The notes under the pieces are model-generated. The model was not told the DNA's origin. It worked only from the letters and a program-made list of their open reading frames with translations, and ran no database searches. Made by a program: the position numbers and the translations under genes. From the NCBI RefSeq assembly GCF_965204195.1, contig NZ_OZ241975.1, positions 558,001-622,000 of the forward strand: 64,000 nt of DNA, read 5' to 3'. This document shows, piece by piece, positions 13,079 to 22,542 of the stretch. The stretch is from Poriferisodalis sp965204195 (GTDB lineage: Bacteria; Actinomycetota; Acidimicrobiia; Acidimicrobiales; Poriferisodalaceae). The number at the start of each line of letters is the position of its first letter. The first letter of the stretch is position 1.

Positions 13079-15166
13079 ATGGGGACGCGGCTGCGCCTGC
13101 GAGCGCATGCGAGGGCACTGGGAGCCGTTGCGCTCCTCGCTGTAGCAGCGTGCACTTCGGCTGCCGAGGAGGCGAATTCCGAGGAGGAACCCGCTCCGGC
13201 AACCACGCAACGTGCTGTGACACCTGGGTTCGAATTCTGCGAGGACATTCCTGAGTTCGAGTCGAGCGTGATGGGCAATCTTGAGCGCGTTCTCGACCAG
13301 GTCGAAGATCCCGCACTCCGCCACAAGACAGCCATCCTCCGGTACGGCCAGCAACATCCAGGCACTTTCGGCGGTTACTGGACTGGCCGGCTGATGGGTG
13401 GTGCCATCGTCGTCGCGTTCACCGACGACATCGAAGCCCATCGGACGGCGATCGCAGCATTGGTGCCGTCGAGAGTGGCGTTCGACGTCGTGCAGGTTGA
13501 CCATTCCGAACGGGAATTGCTTGCCCTGCACCACGGGGTCGCCAGCTATGCGGGGGCGGTCTATGGCTTGACCGGCGTCGGCCTGAACACGACTCGCAAT
13601 CGGGTGACGCTGCACTTCAACGACCCGCCCGCAGGGGCGTTGGACGAGATAGCGCAGCTCGTGCCCGTCGACATGGTGTGCGCCAACGTCTACATCGGCC
13701 CCGAGCCGCCGAGTGGGCCGTTGGAGGCCATTCCGGATCTGGCCGCCGACGATCCCATGGTGATCTGCGGGCGCTACGGGCCGATGCCCTACTCGAGGTT
13801 TCTGAACCCGCCCCACATCGACGATGTCGACCATCCCGCCGCCGAGCGGCTGCGTGCCGCCCTCGACTCGCCTCCCGGTGGGCTTCTTCCCGCTGGCGAA
13901 TTCCACGTCATGGACATCGACGAGGATTCCGTGAGCTTCGCCGCGTTCAGCGACGAGGGAATCAAAGACGTGACCGTCATCTATGGCAGAGGTCGATGGC
14001 GCATCGGCGGCTGGAGCAGCGATGCCTACTCCTGTGACGTTCGTGTAGCGCTTCCCCCCGGCCTCGGTTATGTCGGCGTCTACCGCGACGCTGAAGCGGC
14101 GCCGGCCGATGCAGCGGTCGACTTGCAGGTCAGGATCAGCGGCTGCGTGAAGGGGCGTGACACGGGCGACGTGCTGCGGGGTCCGCAGATCGTCGAGACC
14201 GACGACGAAGTGCTGGTGGCGTTCGCTGCCGTGGGCGCTTCGGTCACGGACGACTGCGCTGCGGTAGGAGGGTTCCCATGGATCGCGCCGGTGCGACTCA
14301 TGCTGTCTGAACCTCTTGGCACCCGTGCCTTGCGCGACGGCACTTACCTTTCGCCCAAAGCGATCACTCCGTGGGAGGACCCGCACTCCCCACGCGTGCA
14401 GGAACCCGGCGGCGAACCGGCCCAGTTCGTGTCGATGTGGGGTCACGAGCGAGGGGATGATTCGAACGATGCCTTGTTCTCGGGCACCCTGGTCATTGAG
14501 GCGCCGTGCGTGTACATCGTGTCGGACATCGGCTACCAAGAGAGCGGCGAGCCTTGGCTTGACCGCTCCTTGATTCGACTTCCCCGGTCGGGCACTCGTT
14601 ATGACGCCGAAACCGGTGAAGTGTGGGTGTGGGACGACGGCCCATTCGTCACTGGTGACCAAGTCGGCGCCGGCGGAGGGGGAGGCTCACCGGAAGATGA
14701 CGCGGCTGAGTGCAGCTTCGACTCCGTGTGGTCCGCGACCGGCTTGTATCCGAATGGTCCACAGCTGGGCGCCGAAGAGTTGCTCGAGGCTGTCAACTAT
14801 GTGCCTGCGCCGACCTTCGAGGCGATGCTGTACGAGAATGAGTACGGCCCGATGTCGGTCGGCGCCAGTGTGCGAGTGGGCACATTGGCCCTTGAGCCGC
14901 CGTGCGCGTACCTGCTTGTCGTGTCGCCGCGTGAGGCAGGCGCCGCATCGCCCCCCGAGCGGCATCTGTTGCATCTGCCCCGATTGGGTGCTCGGTACGA
15001 CAGCGAGACGGGAGAGTTGTGGGTGTTCGGCAACGGTCCGTTCGTCACCGGCGACCAGGTCGGCGCCATCGGAGGCGAATTCGCGAAAGGGCGGGATGCG
15101 CCGTCGTGCAGCTACGACCACACTTGGGGAACGGTCCACATCAAGCGGGTTGAGGACCTGCCGTGA
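13079..15166 (+). CDS. Large lipoprotein with C-terminal repeats (paralogue of the next gene)
   Basis: A 695-residue exported protein: signal segment GAVALLAVAACTSAAEE with lipobox VAAC, then an acidic linker. Residues ~45-440 align with the neighbouring 465-residue protein (both have an IDEDS segment and LRGPQIVETDDEVLVAFA). The extra C-terminal third holds two copies of a domain ending GTRYDAETGEVWVWDDGPF and GARYDSETGELWVFGNGPF, each followed by VTGDQVGA (around residues 505 and 636). Function unknown; the tandem beta-rich domains suggest a surface binding role. The stop overlaps the next start (GTGA). Confidence 0.6.
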   Translation: MGTRLRLRAHARALGAVALLAVAACTSAAEEANSEEEPAPATTQRAVTPGFEFCEDIPEFESSVMGNLERVLDQVEDPALRHKTAILRYGQQHPGTFGGYWTGRLMGGAIVVAFTDDIEAHRTAIAALVPSRVAFDVVQVDHSERELLALHHGVASYAGAVYGLTGVGLNTTRNRVTLHFNDPPAGALDEIAQLVPVDMVCANVYIGPEPPSGPLEAIPDLAADDPMVICGRYGPMPYSRFLNPPHIDDVDHPAAERLRAALDSPPGGLLPAGEFHVMDIDEDSVSFAAFSDEGIKDVTVIYGRGRWRIGGWSSDAYSCDVRVALPPGLGYVGVYRDAEAAPADAAVDLQVRISGCVKGRDTGDVLRGPQIVETDDEVLVAFAAVGASVTDDCAAVGGFPWIAPVRLMLSEPLGTRALRDGTYLSPKAITPWEDPHSPRVQEPGGEPAQFVSMWGHERGDDSNDALFSGTLVIEAPCVYIVSDIGYQESGEPWLDRSLIRLPRSGTRYDAETGEVWVWDDGPFVTGDQVGAGGGGGSPEDDAAECSFDSVWSATGLYPNGPQLGAEELLEAVNYVPAPTFEAMLYENEYGPMSVGASVRVGTLALEPPCAYLLVVSPREAGAASPPERHLLHLPRLGARYDSETGELWVFGNGPFVTGDQVGAIGGEFAKGRDAPSCSYDHTWGTVHIKRVEDLP

Positions 15167-16560
15167 TTCGCCGCGACGCCGCACGGCGCAGCGGGCAGGG
15201 TGACATGGCGGCACGATCTCGGTTGCGGGCCTGTGCGTGGACACTGGGGGCCGTTGCGATCCTCGCTGCCTCGTCGTGTGGCTCGGCTGACCAAGGAGAG
15301 CGGGTTTCGACTGCCGGAACGGGAACCGCCCAGGACACGGCATCGGCCACCGCCACGACCGAAGCGCCGTCTGTTCAGCGTGAACCGTCTCTGACGACAT
15401 CGACCGCAGCGTTCTTGGCGAGCGAACTTGTCGCGTGCGATGACGTTCCTCGGCTCGAGGGCACGGTCGAAGGCAACTTGAGCGGCACCCAGAACCCGTC
15501 TGACCGGCTGATCGGCATCATTCGTTCCTACGGCAGCCAGCATGAGTCGTTCGCTGATCTGTGGATCGAGCGGGCACACGGCGGGGCGCTCGTGGCAGCG
15601 TTCACTGATGACCTTGAGGCCCACCGCGAAGCGCTGACTGCCCTGCTGCCGCAAGGCACACCCTTCGACATCGTCCGAGCCGAGAATTCCGTCGCCGAGC
15701 TCGACGCAGTCCGGGCAGTGATTCAGGCCAACGTTGCCCAGCTTGAAGGACTGAGCAGTTTCGGCGCCCCGGCGTCGCTCAACCGGGTCGAGATCGGTTT
15801 CGTCGACCCGCCTGACATCACGTTGGACTGGCTCGTCGAGCTCGTGCCTGCAGCGATGGTGTGCGTCGAAGTCTTCTACCCGCCTGATCCGCCCAGCGGG
15901 CCGCTCAACATCATCCCGCTCGTCAATGCCGAGGATCCGTTGGTGGAATGCCGCGGCATCGGCACCGTTCGCTATTCCCGGCTTGTCGACCCGGTCTCAG
16001 TCGACGAGGTCGATCATGCCGCCGTGGAGGCTCTGCGGGCGGAGATCGAAGCGCCCAGCCCCGAGCCGCTTCCTGCCGGCGACTGGTCCGTCATGCACAT
16101 TGATGAAGACAGCGCCACGTTCGCCATCGTCGAGGGCAATGTCGTCGCCGGTCGTGCATCGTTCCGCCTGGCTGGCGATCGGTGGGTGCTGTCGGGTTAT
16201 GGGGGCGGTGGCCGCCCGTGCGAATCGCGTGTCCCGCTCCCGCCGGGACTCGCCCACGTCAGAGTTCACCTCGATCCCGACACGCTGCCCAGGCCCGCCA
16301 GCACCAGCATCTTCCTGTTCGTAGAGGACATCGACTGTTCCAACGGGCGCGAGATCGACAACGAGCTGCGAGGGCCGCAGATCATCGAGACCGACGACGA
16401 GGTGCTGGTGGCGTTCGCCGTGATTCCGGTGTGGGGTGTTGCCACCTGCCAAGGGGCCCCGGCCACCCCGGTCAGGGTTGATCTGTCGCGTCCGCTCGGC
16501 GAACGAGCCTTGCTCAACGGCGCCCTGATGCCACCCGCACCTCTCCAACCACCACCCTGA
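15163..16560 (+). CDS. Lipoprotein, shorter paralogue
   Basis: Up to 465 residues. The ATG at 15205 gives the cleaner signal peptide (RLRACAWTLGAVAILAASSC, lipobox AASSC), while GTG 15163 couples directly to the previous stop. The body shares with the preceding gene DDLEAHREAL, PPSGPLNIIP, HIDEDSATFAIV and LRGPQIIETDDEVLVAFAVI, but lacks the C-terminal domain repeats. The pair arose by tandem duplication and is probably co-transcribed. Function unknown. Confidence 0.6.
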   Translation: MIRRDAARRSGQGDMAARSRLRACAWTLGAVAILAASSCGSADQGERVSTAGTGTAQDTASATATTEAPSVQREPSLTTSTAAFLASELVACDDVPRLEGTVEGNLSGTQNPSDRLIGIIRSYGSQHESFADLWIERAHGGALVAAFTDDLEAHREALTALLPQGTPFDIVRAENSVAELDAVRAVIQANVAQLEGLSSFGAPASLNRVEIGFVDPPDITLDWLVELVPAAMVCVEVFYPPDPPSGPLNIIPLVNAEDPLVECRGIGTVRYSRLVDPVSVDEVDHAAVEALRAEIEAPSPEPLPAGDWSVMHIDEDSATFAIVEGNVVAGRASFRLAGDRWVLSGYGGGGRPCESRVPLPPGLAHVRVHLDPDTLPRPASTSIFLFVEDIDCSNGREIDNELRGPQIIETDDEVLVAFAVIPVWGVATCQGAPATPVRVDLSRPLGERALLNGALMPPAPLQPPP

Positions 16561-16597
16561 CACTTGGGCGAGTCGGCGTGACGCTCCCGCCGTGGGG

Positions 16598-16969
16598 TCA
16601 GGTGGGGTCGCCGGTGTAGCGGTGTGCTTCGAGCTGGCTCAACGAGGCCCACTCGAGGGTCCGGGCGTGGGTCGCTTCGAGGACGACCGGGGGAGCGCTT
16701 CCCGCCTCGAACGCTTCGGTCCAGCGCGACGCGCACAGGCACCAGCGGTCGCCGGGAACCAAGCCGTCGAAGCCGACCATCGGCTGCGGGGTCGACAGGT
16801 CGTTGCCTGCCGCCTTGGAGAACTCCAGGAACTCCGCCGTCATCACCGCGCACACCGTGTGCACGCCGAAATCGCCCGAATCGGTATTGCAGCAGCCGTC
16901 CCGGAACCAGCCCGTCAGCGGGTCATACGAGCACGGCTGCAGTTCGCCTCCGACAACGTTGCGGGCCAC
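16598..16969 (-). CDS. DUF2237 family protein
   Basis: A 123-residue protein with the hallmark of DUF2237: NVVGGELQPCSYDPLTGWFR, DGCCNTDSGDFGVHTVCAVM, TAEFLEFSKAAGNDLSTP, then PGDRWCLCASRWTEAFEAG and VVLEATHARTLEWASL. The conserved Cys residues suggest a metal or redox role, but no activity is established. Length is normal for the family. It is the sole gene between the lipoproteins and the TetR regulator. Confidence 0.85.
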   Translation of the reverse strand: MARNVVGGELQPCSYDPLTGWFRDGCCNTDSGDFGVHTVCAVMTAEFLEFSKAAGNDLSTPQPMVGFDGLVPGDRWCLCASRWTEAFEAGSAPPVVLEATHARTLEWASLSQLEAHRYTGDPT

Positions 16970-17054
16970 GCCGCCCAGTCTCTCAGGTCACCGCCACGCC
17001 AGAGCCTCACGGCGCAACTGCGCCGTTTGCTTGGGCATGGGTTGACTCGGTGCG

Positions 17055-17696
17055 TCAGGAGCGGGGTGCGACTGCGGTGATGAGCCGGTCCACCACTGCC
17101 GACCACTCGTCGCCGGACAGCTGGGGCCGCTCGGGGGACTGAACCCGCAGCGCCAGGTATGTGCCGAGGCCGAGCGATTGGCAGAGAAACACGATGGCGG
17201 CGGTGCTCAGCGCCGGGTCGATGACACCGGATGTCTTGCCGTCCTCCACGATCTCAGTGAGATCGCCCGCTTCGAGCTCCATGCACCCGGCGACCGTGGG
17301 GTGCACCGATGGGTCGCGGCTGGCGCTGACACACGCCTCGATCCACAGGTTGCGCGTCTCGTCTCGTGGTGAGGTGAGCAGGTCTGCGCCGAGCATCCCA
17401 AGCTTTTCGCCGGCCGCCGCTTCAGCCTGTTTGATTGACAGCAGCATGCGCTGCGCCGACATGTGTTCGACGGCGGCCAGGAACAGCTCTCGCTTGTTGG
17501 GCCAGCGCGCATAGACCGCGCCGGACGTCATGCCACATCTGCGGGCAACCTCCGACACCGTGGCGGCTTCGAAGCCGCGCTTGCCGAACACCGCTGTGGC
17601 CGCGTCCAGGAGTTGCTCGGTGACCCGTTCGGACTTCCGCTTGGGCTGGGAGGTCTCCTCATGGATCGGAGGCCCGGGATCCTGTGCAGCTGTCAC
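17055..17696 (-). CDS. TetR family transcriptional regulator
   Basis: A 213-residue repressor-type protein. The N-terminal HTH reads LLDAATAVFGKRGFEAATVS and EVARRCGMTSGAVYARWPNK, the standard TetR DNA-binding domain, and the rest is an all-helical ligand domain. Start is GTG. The gene lies 90 bp downstream of the 17787-18536 gene on the same strand, so the two may be linked. TetR proteins usually repress a neighbouring gene and respond to a small molecule; the ligand is unknown. Confidence 0.9.
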   Translation of the reverse strand: MTAAQDPGPPIHEETSQPKRKSERVTEQLLDAATAVFGKRGFEAATVSEVARRCGMTSGAVYARWPNKRELFLAAVEHMSAQRMLLSIKQAEAAAGEKLGMLGADLLTSPRDETRNLWIEACVSASRDPSVHPTVAGCMELEAGDLTEIVEDGKTSGVIDPALSTAAIVFLCQSLGLGTYLALRVQSPERPQLSGDEWSAVVDRLITAVAPRS

Positions 17697-17786
17697 TGCC
17701 TGCTGAGCGTAGCTGTCGCACCTAGTTGGTCGATGCGATCTCGAAGGTGCTTTGTCCTGACAACTCGAGTGTTTGTGGGGATTCCT

Positions 17787-18536
17787 TCACACTGTGATCT
17801 CGTGCCGGATCCCGCGGACGTCCATCTCGAAGTCGAGATCGATGACGGGCGGGCGCGACCGGTACCAGCGCAGGCCGTGACGGGTGGCTGCTCCCATCTG
17901 GCCGATGACCGCATCCTCGAGCAGGCCTTCATGCATGAAGACCGTGTACACGTCGGTGGTGGTGACCTGACTCCAGCCGGCACCCATGGCCGCCAGCCGC
18001 GACCCCATCGTGGCCACGACATGGCCGGCCTTCTCTCGCATGGCCTCAGGGCCGGCCTCGCCCTTGCGGACGATCTCGTTGTCGTCGAGCGTCGCTTCGG
18101 GGATCTCCCCCGCACCCGACACCACGAAGGTGGTGGGCGCGCCGGCTGCGGCCTCGACGGTATAGGAGAAGGCGTGCAGCACCGGCTCGGTGGGTGGGCC
18201 GTGCGCGGGGGCCACGTTGGTGCGGGCCAGCGGGTTGTGATCGCCGACGTAGAGGTCCCATGACCGGATGAGCTCGACGTAGCCCGCGTTGAACTCGATG
18301 AAACCGGGCATCGAATACGGCTCTGGGCAGCGCAGCTCGATCGCGCACAGGGCCGGGCGCTCCCGCCCGGCGGCGGACAGGTGAGCATCGATCAGCTCGA
18401 ACCCCTGACGCCACGGGACGTGGGCGCCGAGCGTGGCATGAACCACCTCGTGGCCGTCTGATGCCACGACCCCGCTGGAGAAGGGCGAGATGCCGGTGAG
18501 GAAGCCATAGCCGCCTCGGGGATTGTCGATGAGCAT
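17787..18536 (-). CDS. Conserved hypothetical protein, possibly RidA-like
   Basis: A 249-residue protein starting at an ATG with a strong AAGGAG site six bases upstream. Conserved-looking segments are NPRGGYGFLTGISPFSSGVV, AIELRCPEPYSMPGFIEFNA, NPLARTNVAPAHGPPTEPVL and RPPVIDLDFEMDVRG. I believe this belongs to a family of two-domain proteins distantly related to RidA/YjgF (enamine/imine deaminase fold), but I cannot point to catalytic residues, so the function is open. The TetR gene follows on the same strand. Confidence 0.5.
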   Translation of the reverse strand: MLIDNPRGGYGFLTGISPFSSGVVASDGHEVVHATLGAHVPWRQGFELIDAHLSAAGRERPALCAIELRCPEPYSMPGFIEFNAGYVELIRSWDLYVGDHNPLARTNVAPAHGPPTEPVLHAFSYTVEAAAGAPTTFVVSGAGEIPEATLDDNEIVRKGEAGPEAMREKAGHVVATMGSRLAAMGAGWSQVTTTDVYTVFMHEGLLEDAVIGQMGAATRHGLRWYRSRPPVIDLDFEMDVRGIRHEITV

Positions 18537-18601
18537 GCGTCTCTCCTTGTAGGGGCTGGCCTCTACTTAGCAGAACGCTCCCGGTGACCGGGCGGGCTCG
18601 G

Positions 18602-18712
18602 CTAGCCGCTGGCCATTGTCCAGCTCAGGACCAGCAGGCAGCCGGCCAGCGCCACGGCGATGGCGAGCAGCCAATCGCCGGCCCGGGCCCGAGACTGAGT
18701 CGAGGTGTCCAT
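18602..18712 (-). CDS. Small single-helix membrane protein
   Basis: A 36-residue protein: MDTSTQSRARAGDW, then a single hydrophobic helix (LLAIAVALAGCLLVLSWTMA) and a short end. A GGAG ribosome binding site lies 8 bases before the ATG. It sits in the otherwise empty stretch between the SDR gene and the 17787-18536 gene. It could be a small membrane regulator. Coding support is the ribosome binding site and a plausible helix only. Confidence 0.4.
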   Translation of the reverse strand: MDTSTQSRARAGDWLLAIAVALAGCLLVLSWTMASG

Positions 18713-18805
18713 GGTGGTTTCTCCGCTTCCGTGAAGCGTGCCCGTGAGGTGCACGTGGTGTTTCCCTCAGTGCACCAAGGGGGTGTGACAACCAACAGCA
18801 CAGGC

Positions 18806-19639
18806 TCACCATGTGGGCCGGGTGAGGACGCCGCCGTCGACCACCAGATCCACGCCGGTGATCCATCTCGCGAGGTCCGAGCACAGGAACACGCATGCGT
18901 CGCCGACGTCGGCGGCGGTGCCCAGCCGGCCCAGCGGCGCCGCTGCCTGCCAGCGAGCCACACCCTCGGGCCAGTCGTCGGCGAGGCCGGGCCGGTCGAT
19001 GAGGCCGGGCGAGATGCTGTTGACGCGGATCCCGTCGGGGCCATATGCGCCGGCGGCTGCCCGGGCGTGCATCAGCAGGCCGGCCTTGGCAGTTGCGTAA
19101 TGACCGTGCAGGTCGGTGGGCTGGTGCCCTTCGATCGAGGCGATGTGGACGATCGACCCGCCGGTGCCCCCTGCTCGCATCGCGCTCGCTGCGGCGTGGG
19201 TCAGGCGGTGCACCGCGGTCAGGTTGACGTCGATCATCTCGGCCCACTCGGCATCGCTCAACTCGGCGAAGTGCACGAGCGGCTGGATGCCTGCGTTGTT
19301 GACGAGCCCGTCCAAGCGGCCGTGGTGCTCAAGTGCGGCATCGACCACTTGCTGGGGACCATCCGGTGCAGCCAGGTCGGCCTGCACGGAGACGACGGGC
19401 ACTCGATCGAGACCCGCCAGGTGATCGACTGACGACGAGCGGGTGTGGGCGACCACGTTTGCACCCGCAGCGATGAGCCGGCGGGCGATGCCGGTGCCGA
19501 TGCCGCCGCCTGCACCGGTCACCACGATGACCCGGCCGTCCAGCCGGATCAGCTCGCCCGGCGGCGGCAATTTGTCTGCCGCCGACGATTTGGCGTGCGA
19601 CGGCTTCTGACCCGGCGGCGACTGGTTCTGCTCAGCCAT
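18806..19639 (-). CDS. Short-chain dehydrogenase/reductase
   Basis: A 277-residue classical SDR with a ~30-residue Pro/Lys-rich leader. VIVVTGAGGGIGTGIARRL is the NAD(P)-binding GxxxGxG loop, LVNNAGIQP the NNAG motif, HIASIEG the catalytic Ser region and HYATAKAG the YxxxK pair; the C-terminus (DLVVDGGVLTRPTW) is typical. It oxidises or reduces an alcohol/ketone of unknown identity. The start overlaps the end of the DUF985 gene by 8 bp, so the two form an operon. Confidence 0.88.
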   Translation of the reverse strand: MAEQNQSPPGQKPSHAKSSAADKLPPPGELIRLDGRVIVVTGAGGGIGTGIARRLIAAGANVVAHTRSSSVDHLAGLDRVPVVSVQADLAAPDGPQQVVDAALEHHGRLDGLVNNAGIQPLVHFAELSDAEWAEMIDVNLTAVHRLTHAAASAMRAGGTGGSIVHIASIEGHQPTDLHGHYATAKAGLLMHARAAAGAYGPDGIRVNSISPGLIDRPGLADDWPEGVARWQAAAPLGRLGTAADVGDACVFLCSDLARWITGVDLVVDGGVLTRPTW

Positions 19640-20093
19640 CGGCTGCATCCTCGCGGGTGAAGCGGGCGATGTCGTCCGCGGCCTCGGGGTATGCGGCCGA
19701 CAACACCGCCCGGTCGCCGAGTTCGAAGCTCGCTTCATCGAAGGGAGGGGCCATGGTGGTGCCCACCAGCGACCACTCGCCGCATGTTCCCGCGGCCATC
19801 CAGGTGCCCAACCCGACGGCTGCCACCGGCCGCTCACCGTTCGCCAAGTCGGCCCCGAGCCGCGGCCGCAGCACCGCGCCGTCCGGTTCGAGCAAGAGCA
19901 TCTCGACTGCAGCGCCGGAGTAGTGGTGCCACAGCTCGACGCCGCCCAGCCGATGCAGCGCCGAGAAGTCGTCGGGTCGCAGCAGGAAGTAGATCGCCGA
20001 GGAGTGCCCGTCCCGCCAGATCTGCGCCCACTGGCCGCCCTCGTCAACCAACGGTTCAAGCCCCAGCAGCTCGATCACCTCGTCGGCATCCAC
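19632..20093 (-). CDS. DUF985 cupin family protein
   Basis: A 153-residue protein starting with GTG at 20093 (MDADEVIELLGLEPLVDEGG). The cupin-like core is SSAIYFLLRPDDFSALHRLG, ELWHHYSGAAVEMLLL and VGLGTWMAAGTCGEWSLVGT, then TMAPPFDEASFELGDRAVL, the DUF985 signature. Members are small beta-barrel proteins, some proposed to bind metal or sugar; no reaction can be assigned. The frame is open further upstream but loses similarity before the GTG. Overlaps the SDR start. Confidence 0.8.
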   Translation of the reverse strand: MDADEVIELLGLEPLVDEGGQWAQIWRDGHSSAIYFLLRPDDFSALHRLGGVELWHHYSGAAVEMLLLEPDGAVLRPRLGADLANGERPVAAVGLGTWMAAGTCGEWSLVGTTMAPPFDEASFELGDRAVLSAAYPEAADDIARFTREDAADG

Positions 20094-20193
20094 CGGTCCA
20101 ACGTAACCCTCTGACGTAACCCCAAGGCCAGATCGATCACGCGCCAGCGGAGGGTGCCTCTCGACGCTCTCTTTCGGCGCGCTGGGTCCGGCC

Positions 20194-21612
20194 TCAGCCG
20201 GCGTCGATGTCGGGCGCGATCGGATCGAGGTCGAGCAGGTCTTCCAGCACCGCCACGGTTTGCAGCACGCCCACGTCGTCGGTTTGGTGGCCGAGCACGC
20301 CGAGGCCGATTGGCATGCCGTCACCGGTGAAGCCGCTGCACACCGTTCCCGCCGGCCGCCGGGTGAGATTGGCGAGCGGTGTGAAGCGCACCCAGTTCTC
20401 GGTCTCGACGCCGTCAATGAGCCCGTCGCCGCCCACTACGGGGGTCTGCGACGCCATGGTCGGCAGCAGCATCACGTCGAAGCCCGACATGACCTCGCCG
20501 AGCTGCATGGACAACTCGGTGGCCTGCTGGCGAGCCGACGAGATCGCCTCCACGGTCACGTTCTCCAAGGATTCCTCAAGAGCCACGGCCAGCAGGTCGG
20601 TCACGTCATCCCATGCGGGCGTGCCGAGCAGCGGCCTGTACGAAGGCGCGATCAGCCCGCCTAGGAACAGCGGCACGAACGCGGCTGACACGGTGTCGAA
20701 GAGCGTGCCCATCTCGACTACCTCGACGCCTTCGGCCGCCAGCAGCTCGACTGCAGCGGCGCAGCTCGCCAGGATCTCCGAGTCCACTGCATCGCCGTCG
20801 AACGACGGCACCCACAGCACTCGTGCCGGCAGGGGAGGATCGTCGAGCGCAGCGCGCCACGACTCGGTTGGCGCCGGCAGGCTGCGCAGGTCGGACGGAT
20901 GCGGCCCCACCACGGCGTCGAGGCAGTACGCCACATCGCGGATCCGGCGGGCCATCGGTCCGACGCATGACAGGTCCAGCAGCCCCGGTGGCGGCGGTCC
21001 GCTGGGCACGCGCCCGTGGCTGGGCTTGAGGCCCGACATGCCGCAGATCGACGACGGGATGCGAATCGAGCCGCCGCCGTCAGAGCCCGTGCCCACCGGC
21101 ACCATGCCCGAAGCGATCGCGGCACTGGTGCCGCCGGATGATCCGCCAGGGGAGCGGCCGGTGTTCCACGGGTTCCATGTCGCTCCGAACACCGGGTTGT
21201 AGGTGTCGCCCATGCAGCCGAACTCAGGCGTGTTGGTCTTGCCCAGAATCACGGCACCGGCGGCCCGCATGCGGGCAACTTCGGTGGAATCCGCAGCTAC
21301 CGGAGGCGAGTCACGCAAGTGCATCGCCCCCCGGGTGGTGACGAATCCCGCAGCATCCGCCAGGTCCTTGACCCCGATCGGAATGCCCGCCAGCGGCCCC
21401 ACGTCGTCGCCGGCATCGAGCCGCTCGTCGATGGCAGCGGCCTGCGAGCGAGCGCTCTCCGCATCGAGCGCCACAAACGCATTGAGCTGCGGGTTCAGCA
21501 CCTCGATCCGCTCGAGCGCGTGCTCGGTCACGGCGGCAGCCGTCAGCGTCCGGTTGCGCACCATCGCCGCCAGCGCCTCCACCGTCACCGTCCGAAAGTC
21601 GGGCACATCCAT
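20194..21612 (-). CDS. Amidase (amidase-signature family)
   Basis: A 472-residue enzyme with the Ser-cisSer-Lys triad: GIPIGVKDLADAAGFVTTRG (Lys), GRSPGGSSGGTSAAIASGMV (cis-Ser region) and GSDGGGSIRIPSSICGMSGL (nucleophile Ser). The rest follows the family to a typical length. Related enzymes hydrolyse aryl or aliphatic amides or act in GatA. GatB/GatC are not adjacent, so this is more likely a catabolic amidase. It is on the same strand as the DUF985-SDR pair with a 100-bp gap. Confidence 0.88.
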   Translation of the reverse strand: MDVPDFRTVTVEALAAMVRNRTLTAAAVTEHALERIEVLNPQLNAFVALDAESARSQAAAIDERLDAGDDVGPLAGIPIGVKDLADAAGFVTTRGAMHLRDSPPVAADSTEVARMRAAGAVILGKTNTPEFGCMGDTYNPVFGATWNPWNTGRSPGGSSGGTSAAIASGMVPVGTGSDGGGSIRIPSSICGMSGLKPSHGRVPSGPPPPGLLDLSCVGPMARRIRDVAYCLDAVVGPHPSDLRSLPAPTESWRAALDDPPLPARVLWVPSFDGDAVDSEILASCAAAVELLAAEGVEVVEMGTLFDTVSAAFVPLFLGGLIAPSYRPLLGTPAWDDVTDLLAVALEESLENVTVEAISSARQQATELSMQLGEVMSGFDVMLLPTMASQTPVVGGDGLIDGVETENWVRFTPLANLTRRPAGTVCSGFTGDGMPIGLGVLGHQTDDVGVLQTVAVLEDLLDLDPIAPDIDAG

Positions 21613-21690
21613 GGCTGCCTCCGCTGCGCTCGTCAGTTCCCCTCGCCGCGGGACACTAGCGAGCCACCGAGACCCCGCTGGCTCAGCCTT

Positions 21691-22479
21691 TCAGCGGGAC
21701 GATGCGCCGCCGTCAATGGTGATTGAGGTTCCGCTGACATGGCTCGCGCGGTCTGATGCGAGGAAGGCCACTACGTCGGCTACCTGCTCCACGGTGCCCG
21801 GCGCCGGGTCGGCGGGAATCAGCTCCTCCCAGCGCGATTCGTCGCCGAGCTCGTCGATCGCTTGGCGTCGGAGCATGTCGCCCATCCGGTCGGTGATGAT
21901 CAGGCCGGGGTTCACGGCAACCACGCGCACGCCGTCACGCAGGCTGCGGCTGCCGAGCGCAGCGGTCATGGCGACCAGGCCGCTGTTGCCCACTCCGCCC
22001 GCGATGTAGTTCGGCTGCGGCCGCAGCGACGCCACGCCGATCACGTTGACGATGACTCCGCTGCCCCGGGCTGTCATCAGCGGCAGCACGGCCCGGCACA
22101 GGTCGATGTAGCCGAAGACCTTCAGGTCCCAGGCGTCGCGCCACGTCTCGTCGTCGACCGTCACGATGTCGCCGGCAGGTATCGCCCCGGCATTGTTCAC
22201 CCAGATGTCCGCCAGACCGGCGCCACCGCCGTCACAGCCGGTCTCGGCAAGCAATGTCTGGCGACCGTCGGCCGTCGACAGGTCGACAGCGTGTGTCGTC
22301 ACGGCCGCACCGGGCGCCGCCTCCCGCACCGCTTCAGCAGCCCGCGCCAGTACGTCCGCCGACCGGGCGGCCAATGCAACATCGCAGCCTTCGCGGGCCA
22401 GCGCCAGTGCGCACCCCAGCCCGATGCCCTTCGATGCGCCGGTGATCACGGCGCGCCTGCCCGTCAGCCCCAAGTCCAT
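21691..22479 (-). CDS. SDR oxidoreductase with atypical active site
   Basis: A 262-residue SDR: RAVITGASKGIGLGCALALA binds the dinucleotide, and DIWVNNAGAIPAGDIVTVDD holds NNAG. The active-site region reads NVIGVASLRPQPNYIAGGVG and NSGLVAMT: the Tyr is followed by G and N where classical SDRs have Lys four residues on (YxxGxxxN rather than YxxxK). That variant is found in a subgroup of SDRs of uncertain substrate. The C-terminus (SITIDGGASSR) is normal. ATG 22479 begins at the family N-terminus. Confidence 0.8.
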   Translation of the reverse strand: MDLGLTGRRAVITGASKGIGLGCALALAREGCDVALAARSADVLARAAEAVREAAPGAAVTTHAVDLSTADGRQTLLAETGCDGGGAGLADIWVNNAGAIPAGDIVTVDDETWRDAWDLKVFGYIDLCRAVLPLMTARGSGVIVNVIGVASLRPQPNYIAGGVGNSGLVAMTAALGSRSLRDGVRVVAVNPGLIITDRMGDMLRRQAIDELGDESRWEELIPADPAPGTVEQVADVVAFLASDRASHVSGTSITIDGGASSR

Positions 22480-22542
22480 CGGCTCAACGTAACCCCGTAC
22501 TTCTCTGCCTGAACGACGGCAGTCCGTCAACCGGGCGTTCGC

